From positions 1 to 20,127 of the forward strand of contig JAHELA010000009.1 in the NCBI GenBank assembly GCA_024644425.1: a stretch of DNA of 20,127 bases, given 5' to 3'. Every line of letters begins with the position of its first letter. Within the stretch, counting starts at the first letter, position 1. This document shows positions 15,769 to 20,127 of this stretch, piece by piece. Below the pieces are notes generated by a model. It was given only the letters and a program-made list of their open reading frames with translations, was not told where the DNA came from and searched no databases. The stretch comes from Nitrosomonadaceae bacterium. GTDB taxonomy: Bacteria; Pseudomonadota; Gammaproteobacteria; Burkholderiales; Nitrosomonadaceae. A program made the position numbers and the translations under genes.

Positions 15769-16324
15769 ACAATTTGCCTATAAGTGTTTATGTAAATAAT
15801 TTGATCCATTAATTTAATAATAGCAAATTTTTTTGGAATGCCGGGATAGTTTATAGTAGAAGTGGTAGAGGTTTACAGGCTAATAAGAATCAACGTTTAT
15901 TGTAACTTAGAAATTAAAAGTACTACATGTATTTAAATTTACAGAAATTTTTAAAGCTAAAAATACTGTAGTCAAGAGAAATGTACACTTAAGTAACTGA
16001 AAAAATTAAATATAAAAACTATCTGTGCTTAATAAGTTATTAGTGTTATTAAATTTTTGTTGATTAAAAATTATCGATTAACTCAAATTTTTATTACTCG
16101 TTTAATTGGTTTTGACGTTTTTAATTGAGATTCAAATTACTACCATTGTAGTTAACTCATTGATTAGTAACTAGTACACTAACATCAACTGGTCAATTGC
16201 ATTAAGTAGGACAGTAAATTTATAGGTAATTCTTGCATTATATATATGTAGATACCCAAATTAAGTGGTAAACTTTCTAAAATATGATGAGACTCATTCT
16301 TAATTAGATTTACTTTTAACAAAT

Positions 16325-16330
16325 TTGACA
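16325..16330 (+). promoter_or_regulatory. Consensus -35 hexamer TTGACA upstream of tonB
   Basis: An exact TTGACA about 105 bp before tonB. Downstream candidates for the -10 box are TAATCA at 16347-16352 (16-bp spacing) or TTTAAT at 16345-16350 (14-bp spacing, too short), so the promoter is only partly convincing. Confidence 0.35.
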
Positions 16331-16337
16331 AGATTTT

Positions 16338-16349
16338 TTAAACGTTTAA
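16338..16349. promoter_or_regulatory. 12-bp palindrome TTAAACGTTTAA in the putative tonB promoter
   Basis: A perfect palindrome lying between TTGACA and the possible -10 box, where a repressor would block polymerase. It does not match the Fur consensus. Chance occurrence in AT-rich DNA cannot be excluded. Confidence 0.3.
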
Positions 16350-16434
16350 TCAAAACAAATCGTCGTTAGATAATTTGTTGAGCTTATGTTTCTTTTATGA
16401 ATCAATATATTAGATAAAGTGGTCGTATTTAAAC

Positions 16435-17103
16435 ATGGTAGTTAAGTTTAATCCTATTTTTTTTCCAGGTCTCCTGTTTGTACTTGCGGCCCATGGTGCG
16501 CTACTCTATTTTCTATGGAATCTGCGTTTAATTCCTCCTCCAGAGCAGATGGCAAAAATATTCGTAAATTTTGTTGCAAAGCCCAAAGTGGAAGAAAGGG
16601 TACAGACACTAGATTTGCCTCTACTTCCGTCAAAGCCCAAACCAAAGCCCAAGCCAAAGCTCAAGCCAACGCTCAAAGTAGTAGAAAAGCCACTGCTTAT
16701 ACATCCTTTTGAAGCCCCAGTTTTATCTGAAGCTGAGGTTATAGTACCTCCGGCTCCACTAAAATTAGCAAAAGTGCCAGAGCCCAAACCAGTATCAGTA
16801 CCTGTTGGACCAATTACCCTGTCTACAGAACTGTCTGTTACGTGTCCAGAGTTAACGCCCCCATCGTATCCTCCGTTATCTAGGAGGCTTGGTGAGGAAG
16901 GTAAAGTAGTTTTACGTGTTGAATTAGACGAAAATGGCTATGTAAACACAGCCAGTGTAGTTGAAAGTAGTAGTTACGATCGTCTTGATGAGGCAGCTCT
17001 AGCTGTAGTAAAAACCTGGCGTTGTAATCCATCCTTACGAAATGGGCGGCCAGTGAGAGCTGTTGCATTACAACCTTTTAATTTTGTACTTCAAGGACGC
17101 TAA
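16435..17103 (+). CDS. tonB: Energy transducer TonB
   Basis: A 222-residue inner-membrane-anchored protein that passes proton-motive energy from ExbB/ExbD to outer-membrane TonB-dependent receptors. One N-terminal helix (about 9-29, FFPGLLFVLAAHGALLYFLW) contains H20, the same position as the essential His20 of E. coli TonB; E. coli Ser16 is Val here. A periplasmic Pro/Lys linker follows, with KPKPKPKPKLKP at 67-78 and Val-Pro-Pro-rich sequence to about 125. The TonB C-terminal domain (about 137-222) shows SYPPLSRRLGEEGKVVLRVE and a final QPFNFVLQGR. Two cysteines, C137 and C197, are the only ones in the protein and could form a disulfide. ATG 16435 lacks an obvious ribosome site. exbB starts 4 bp after its stop. 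No receptor gene lies in the window, so the transported substrate is unknown. Confidence 0.92.
   Translation: MVVKFNPIFFPGLLFVLAAHGALLYFLWNLRLIPPPEQMAKIFVNFVAKPKVEERVQTLDLPLLPSKPKPKPKPKLKPTLKVVEKPLLIHPFEAPVLSEAEVIVPPAPLKLAKVPEPKPVSVPVGPITLSTELSVTCPELTPPSYPPLSRRLGEEGKVVLRVELDENGYVNTASVVESSSYDRLDEAALAVVKTWRCNPSLRNGRPVRAVALQPFNFVLQGR
16633..16668 (+). repeat. tonB: Lys-Pro-coding hexanucleotide-like repeat in tonB
   Basis: Six near-copies of a 6-bp unit (AAG/AAA plus a CCN codon) encode KPKPKPKPKLKP, with one Leu interruption. This is the rigid KP linker that spans the periplasm in TonB proteins. Such tracts can change copy number by slippage, in steps of two residues. Confidence 0.7.
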
Positions 17104-17107
17104 TATT

Positions 17108-17848
17108 ATGGAACAAGGACTTGGATTTGCCCATTTTCTTACGCAGATTGATGGAGTTGGCATTAGCGTGCTTGTGTTGTTACTCGCGCTCTCAGTGGCA
17201 AGTTGGTACCTTATTCTTACTAAGAGTATCGCTAATTTTTTGGAAGGAAGACGTGCAGAGGTTTTTCTAAAGCAATTCTGGGGTGCTAACTCATTGCAGG
17301 AGGTTAACTCCACTCTAAATGGAAGCTCAACAAACAATGCTTTTGCTCAACTTGCACGTCTAGCTTTAGATGCTGCTATTGATTCAGAAAAGCATGGCTT
17401 ACAGAAACTTGAGGCAGCAGGGGGCGCAAGTGAGTTTATAACTCGCGTATTGCGCAACGGTATCGATCAGATAGCTAATCGTGTAGAAAATGGGCTTACC
17501 ATTATAGCTTCGGCAGGTTCTGCAGCACCGTATATAGGATTATTTGGTACTGTGTGGGCCATCTATCATGCGCTAGTACAAATTGGTCTTTCCGGCCAGG
17601 GTACCTTGGATAAAGTGGCAGGCCCAGTGGGAGAGGCTCTTATAATGACAGCGCTGGGATTAGCGGTAGCGATACCGGCAGTCTTAGCATATAACGCATT
17701 TGTACGTCGGAATAGAATATGGCTTGCACGTTTGGATGCTTTTGCCCACGATCTTTTTGCACTAATTTCTGTAGGGGCCAAGACAAATAGTTCAGCAGGT
17801 GGAGTAAGGTCGTTACGAGTAGTACCTCCTGTAGGAGGGAGGAACTAA
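17108..17848 (+). CDS. exbB: MotA/TolQ/ExbB proton channel family protein
   Basis: A 246-residue inner-membrane channel subunit working with ExbD to drive TonB. Three helices are seen (about 17-38, 136-160 and 180-205). The family signature lies in helices 2-3: GSAAPYIGLFGTVWAIYHAL and GPVGEALIMTALGLAVAIPA. The start is ATG 17108, preceded by AAGGA at 17093-17097 (10-nt spacing). The same frame extends upstream to a TTG at 17063 inside tonB, but the extra 15 residues do not fit the family. It is coupled to exbD by a TAATG overlap. TolQ is the alternative name, but the tonB gene 4 bp upstream and the absence of tolA/tolB favour ExbB. Confidence 0.92.
   Translation: MEQGLGFAHFLTQIDGVGISVLVLLLALSVASWYLILTKSIANFLEGRRAEVFLKQFWGANSLQEVNSTLNGSSTNNAFAQLARLALDAAIDSEKHGLQKLEAAGGASEFITRVLRNGIDQIANRVENGLTIIASAGSAAPYIGLFGTVWAIYHALVQIGLSGQGTLDKVAGPVGEALIMTALGLAVAIPAVLAYNAFVRRNRIWLARLDAFAHDLFALISVGAKTNSSAGGVRSLRVVPPVGGRN
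17834..17842 (+). promoter_or_regulatory. exbD: Strong ribosome-binding site of exbD
   Basis: AGGAGGGAGG (about 17833-17842) lies inside the end of exbB, just before the TAATG stop/start overlap. It is the strongest Shine-Dalgarno sequence seen in the window and suggests that exbD is translated at a high rate, not only by coupling. Confidence 0.7.
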
Positions 17849-18276
17849 TGGCATTTGGCAGTATGGATGCTAGTGGACGTCAGGTGCCAATGGCTGAGAT
17901 TAATGTGGTACCGCTAGTAGATGTAATGTTGGTTCTTTTGGTAATCTTTATTATCACTGCGCCATTACTTACACATTCAGTCAAGGTAGATTTACCTAAA
18001 GCTACAAGTAGTCCAAATATAACGAAGCCTGAGCATGTTGAGTTAGGAATTCGTGATGACGCAAGCCTTTATTGGAATGGTGCACCAGTTGCACTGATGC
18101 AGTTATCTTCGCGTTTTTCTGAGAAGATCAAGCAAAATGCAAAGACCGAATTGCATATACGCGCTGATGAACAAGTATCTTATGGACATGTGGCAAAGGT
18201 AATGTCGATTGCTTCAAAAGCTGGCATAACCCGTATCGGTTTTGTCACGGACCCATCACAAAAGAAAAGCCCATAA
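17848..18276 (+). CDS. exbD: Biopolymer transporter ExbD
   Basis: A 142-residue partner of ExbB. A short cytoplasmic N-terminus with PMAEINVVPLVD leads into one membrane helix (about 22-42). D25 (PLVDVMLVLLVIF) is the conserved proton-carrying aspartate. The periplasmic domain (about 45-138) includes LPKA near its start and HIRADEQVSYGHVAKVM followed by an AGITRIGFVTDP ending typical of ExbD/TolR. ATG 17848 overlaps the exbB stop by 1 nt (TAATG). TolR is the main alternative; the tonB context favours ExbD. It is the last gene of the operon and converges on the carboxylesterase. Confidence 0.93.
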   Translation: MAFGSMDASGRQVPMAEINVVPLVDVMLVLLVIFIITAPLLTHSVKVDLPKATSSPNITKPEHVELGIRDDASLYWNGAPVALMQLSSRFSEKIKQNAKTELHIRADEQVSYGHVAKVMSIASKAGITRIGFVTDPSQKKSP

Positions 18277-18505
18277 GTCATACTTAGACAAAGTGTGTGT
18301 GCTAATCCTGTAAGATCTGAATAAGATAGTTTAATTTTTGTGGCGATTGATAATTACAATTGCAGAAAAATGCCAAAGGTACACAAAAGTAATAATACTA
18401 TTGAGTTAAAAGGTCTACTGGATCACGCTTTGTATTATTGATCGTTGTGACAGCCTAAAAATTGTAATCATTCCACAGAAGTAATGTTGATTATCATTAC
18501 TATAG
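18277..18505. other. Convergent intergenic region exbD / carboxylesterase
   Basis: About 230 bp between two gene ends; terminators are expected. Seen: an 8-bp inverted repeat TTACAATT (18354-18361) and AATTGTAA (18460-18467) about 100 bp apart, and a small GTAATG/CATTAC hairpin at 18481-18500. Neither has a clear T-run. No gene is seen. Confidence 0.35.
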
Positions 18506-19186
18506 TTATCTTAATACTTTCTTCAGCCATTTGCTGATATCGGTAGTTTCTTCAATACAGACTGAATGTTCCATCAGATACACATTCCATTCCACATAAT
18601 AGTTTAACTGAAGTAATTGTTGTTTTGATAAAGTCGCTAGTTCTATAGGTATGACTTGGTCATTATTTCCATGTGCCATAAAAACAGGAGTAGATAAATT
18701 TGCTTGGTGTGCTTCTGTTGCAAGCGTTTCTGCTAGAGGTAAATAACACGAGAGGGCCATGATGCCAGCAAGTTTATTTGAATAACGCAGGCCAGTATGA
18801 AGCGCTATTACACCGCCTTGAGAAAAGCCTGCAAGGACAATATTTTCAGGTTTAATTCCATTCTGTTCTTCCTGTTTGATCAATGTTTCTATTGCGTATT
18901 GTGAAGCATGTATGCCAGTTATATCTTCATGGCCACTAAATCTTACATCGAAAATATCATACCATGCTCGCATTTTAGATCCGCCATTAATAGTTACAGG
19001 TTGTATCGGAGCATTTGGGAACACAAAACGTGTATGAATACTGGGTTGTAAATCTAGCGTATTTACGATGGGGACAAAATCATTTCCATCTGCTCCAAGA
19101 CCGTGCATCCATATAACTGCATGAGTAGGTCGGTCCCCAGTTTCAATTACAGTACAGGGTAATTTGTCTTTAGAGATATTAGTCAT
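18506..19186 (-). CDS. Phospholipase/carboxylesterase family alpha/beta hydrolase
   Basis: A 226-residue cytoplasmic serine hydrolase of the carboxylesterase/thioesterase type (abhydrolase_2). The catalytic triad is visible: S122 in GFSQGG, D176 in GNNDQVIP, and H207 in MEHSVC. The oxyanion-side motif WMHGLGADGNDF is at 26-37 and RFVFPNAP at 53-60. Homologues often read MPHSVC where this has MEHSVC. Known members hydrolyse short acyl esters, and the eukaryotic relatives are acyl-protein thioesterases; the physiological substrate here is unknown. No good ribosome site precedes ATG 19186. It lies 118 bp downstream of darP on the same strand and could be cotranscribed with it. Confidence 0.92.
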   Translation of the reverse strand: MTNISKDKLPCTVIETGDRPTHAVIWMHGLGADGNDFVPIVNTLDLQPSIHTRFVFPNAPIQPVTINGGSKMRAWYDIFDVRFSGHEDITGIHASQYAIETLIKQEEQNGIKPENIVLAGFSQGGVIALHTGLRYSNKLAGIMALSCYLPLAETLATEAHQANLSTPVFMAHGNNDQVIPIELATLSKQQLLQLNYYVEWNVYLMEHSVCIEETTDISKWLKKVLR

Positions 19187-19304
19187 ATGTTGAGATGAGG
19201 ATTGATTAAGTAGTTTGTGAGTAATAGATTGTCATATAGTTGATTCCATATTGATCTAGAGATTTCTTGTATTCCTGAATATTTCATCTGATGACCGTAT
19301 CTTC

Positions 19305-19823
19305 TTATTTAAATATTTTTGGAACATTTCTTTGTATTTCATGAAATAGTGCACGAAAACTTTTTGGTGGTTTGTTGAAAAGTGTTTCTTTATGAGTATT
19401 TCGTGCAAGCGTACGAATACGTTGGAGATCTGCGGTAGGATATTGTTGTCCAAATTCTGAAATAGCATGTTTATCATTTAATATGGAATTACGCCAGCGT
19501 TCTATTAAGTGTATCCATGCAACATGTTGCGTAGAGACACCATCACATGTGGAAAGTCTTTTTAGAATTGGTTCTACATCTATATTACGCATCAATTTTC
19601 CTATGTATTGAAATTGTCGACGCAGTGCCTCGCGTTTATGCATTTGTTTTGCTGTGATTATTGCTTCTAATAATGTGTTTGGTAAGGAAAGTTCTGCTAG
19701 TTGTTTTGAATTAAGTTCAACTAATTGTTTGCCGATTTTCTGTAACGCATGCATTTCCCGTTTAATACGAGTTTTACTAGCCTTGGGTTCTAATTCTAGA
19801 TTTTCATTCAATTTAGTCTTCAC
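19305..19823 (-). CDS. darP: Ribosome maturation factor DarP (YjgA/DUF615)
   Basis: A 172-residue basic, helical protein. DarP/YjgA is known in E. coli as a factor bound to late 50S precursors that promotes correct 23S rRNA folding. Recognised segments: SKTRIKREMHALQKIGKQLV near the start, HKREALRRQFQYIGKLMR (about 62-79) and the C-terminal KSFRALFHEIQ. The start is GTG 19823; a TAG lies two codons upstream in the same frame, so no earlier start is possible. A TTG at codon 5 is the only near alternative. The GTG overlaps the stop of a tiny upstream frame (GTGA). It is divergent from pmbA with 165 bp between starts; yjgA and pmbA are also divergent neighbours in E. coli, supporting both calls. 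Confidence 0.92.
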   Translation of the reverse strand: MKTKLNENLELEPKASKTRIKREMHALQKIGKQLVELNSKQLAELSLPNTLLEAIITAKQMHKREALRRQFQYIGKLMRNIDVEPILKRLSTCDGVSTQHVAWIHLIERWRNSILNDKHAISEFGQQYPTADLQRIRTLARNTHKETLFNKPPKSFRALFHEIQRNVPKIFK

Positions 19824-19843
19824 GGTGTTCTATTCATTGTCAT
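19820..19843 (-). other. Possible 7-codon leader ORF overlapping the darP start
   Basis: On the minus strand ATG at 19843 encodes MTMNRTP and stops at TGA 19820-19822, which overlaps the darP GTG as GTGA. A GGA sits about 7 nt before the second ATG (19837), a better ribosome site than anything before the GTG itself. It could load ribosomes for darP by coupling, or be chance. Confidence 0.3.
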
Positions 19844-19975
19844 GTCCAGAAACTGCTATCATAACGTTCTTTAGTTCTAAGTCTTATTTAGATTTACCTA
19901 AAGATTATTTTTAGTGTGTAAACAAGAATTATAATTTAATATTGCGACACTAATTTCCCTTTAAATTCAATAGAC

Positions 19976-19980
19976 AGGAA
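19976..19980 (+). promoter_or_regulatory. pmbA: Ribosome-binding site of pmbA
   Basis: AGGAA lies 8 nt before ATG 19989 and fixes the start of the partial pmbA gene. Confidence 0.65.
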
Positions 19981-19988
19981 ATTCTTTT

Positions 19989-20127
19989 ATGCTTTCTTCG
20001 CATTTTTCATACTCTGTAGAAGCACTGCAACAAATGGCAACCGATATATTGAATTGTGCTAAGAAGGGGGGTGCAAGTGGATGTGAGACTGAAGTGTCAG
20101 ATGGCTTTGGTCAAAATGTAACAGTAC
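19989..20127 (+). CDS. pmbA: Metalloprotease subunit PmbA/TldE (3' end cut by window edge)
   Basis: Only the first 46 codons lie in the window. They read MLSSHFSYSVEALQQMATDI and continue with LNCAKKGGASGCETEVSDGF then GQNVTV, matching the start of the PmbA/TldE family (helix, then AKxxGA...E..VS.G.G..V strand pattern) as I know it. TldE is the non-catalytic partner of TldD, and tldD is present at 12374-13849. The divergent darP neighbour gives further support, as the two are neighbours in E. coli. Family members run about 450 residues, so roughly a tenth is visible and integrity cannot be judged. Confidence 0.88.
   Translation, partial: MLSSHFSYSVEALQQMATDILNCAKKGGASGCETEVSDGFGQNVTV

Larger units (their letters stand above)
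15781..16434. other. Long AT-rich gene-free region between divergent operons
   Basis: About 650 bp without any plausible gene on either strand; the short ATG frames (for example MNQYIR from 16397) lack ribosome sites. It must contain promoters for the sigma-factor block (leftward) and for tonB (rightward). Elements seen: an inverted repeat ATGAG-A-CTCAT at 16287-16297, TTGACA at 16325-16330, a 12-bp palindrome at 16338-16349, and a 7-bp stem AACAAAT/ATTTGTT at 16354-16379. Its length is unusual for this window, where other gaps are mostly under 350 bp. No RNA gene could be recognised by eye. Confidence 0.5.

Noticed and set aside
16287..16297. ATGAG-A-CTCAT inverted repeat upstream of tonB as a Fur box
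   Set aside because: Only about half of the Fur consensus positions fit. It is noted as a symmetric element but not called an iron operator.
16506..16787. Gly/Phe-rich 93-codon minus-strand frame inside tonB
   Set aside because: It is the antisense reading of the Lys-Pro-rich linker; its apparent composition follows from the repeat, not from coding function.
17063..17107. Extended exbB start at TTG 17063
   Set aside because: It lies inside tonB and adds 15 residues not typical of ExbB. ATG 17108 with AAGGA upstream is better.
18483..18501. Fur-box-like sequence (AATGTTGATTATCATTACT)
   Set aside because: It matches the Fur consensus at about 13 of 19 positions by eye, but lies between two convergent gene ends, where no promoter is expected. 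It is more likely part of AT-rich 3' sequence.
19256..19477. 73-codon minus-strand frame across the darP end
   Set aside because: It overlaps the conserved C-terminus of darP in another frame and has no recognisable motif.
1..20127. Mobile elements, CRISPR arrays, phage genes, tRNA/rRNA
   Set aside because: I looked for regularly spaced direct repeats, transposase motifs, terminal inverted repeats and tRNA-like cloverleafs and found none. The gene content is all chromosomal housekeeping.

Overview
The window looks like ordinary chromosome from a low-GC betaproteobacterium, probably in or near the Nitrosomonadales. This rests on remembered gene order and protein similarity, not a search. The pairs ilvE + CHCC zinc finger, sigma factor + DUF3619 + DUF3106 + RDD, yhdP + nitrilase + tldD, and divergent darP/pmbA are all familiar betaproteobacterial neighbourhoods. 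I saw no insertion sequence, phage gene, tRNA, rRNA or CRISPR array. Coding DNA is moderately AT-rich and the intergenic DNA strongly so.

Left part (1-7237). A phosphomannomutase/phosphoglucomutase (minus) runs off the left edge. Upstream of it are a 68-residue CHCC zinc-finger protein and the branched-chain aminotransferase ilvE, both minus and only 22 bp apart. A 349-bp divergent gap then leads to a six-helix membrane class III adenylate cyclase (plus). The cyclase converges, with 15 bp between stops, on glnE (minus), the bifunctional regulator of glutamine synthetase.

Middle part (7456-15768). A plus-strand run carries yhdP (AsmA-like envelope lipid-transport protein, TTG start), a nitrilase-family amidase and tldD. 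It converges on a four-gene minus-strand block read in the order ECF-like sigma factor, DUF3619 single-pass membrane protein, DUF3106 exported basic repeat protein, RDD membrane protein. The first three overlap one another (4 and 16 nt) and are probably translationally coupled. The layout resembles a transmembrane ECF-sigma signalling module with an exported sensor-like partner, and I regard it as the best candidate for an under-described system. The DUF3106 protein is built of five 18-residue repeats, and the sigma factor seems to start at a CTG codon.

Right part (16435-20127). After about 650 bp of very AT-rich gene-free DNA comes a compact tonB-exbB-exbD operon, which energises outer-membrane transport. 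A carboxylesterase and darP (both minus) follow. pmbA/tldE (plus) begins 165 bp beyond darP and is cut by the right edge. Both halves of the TldD/TldE protease therefore lie about 6 kb apart here, on the same strand but in separate transcription units.
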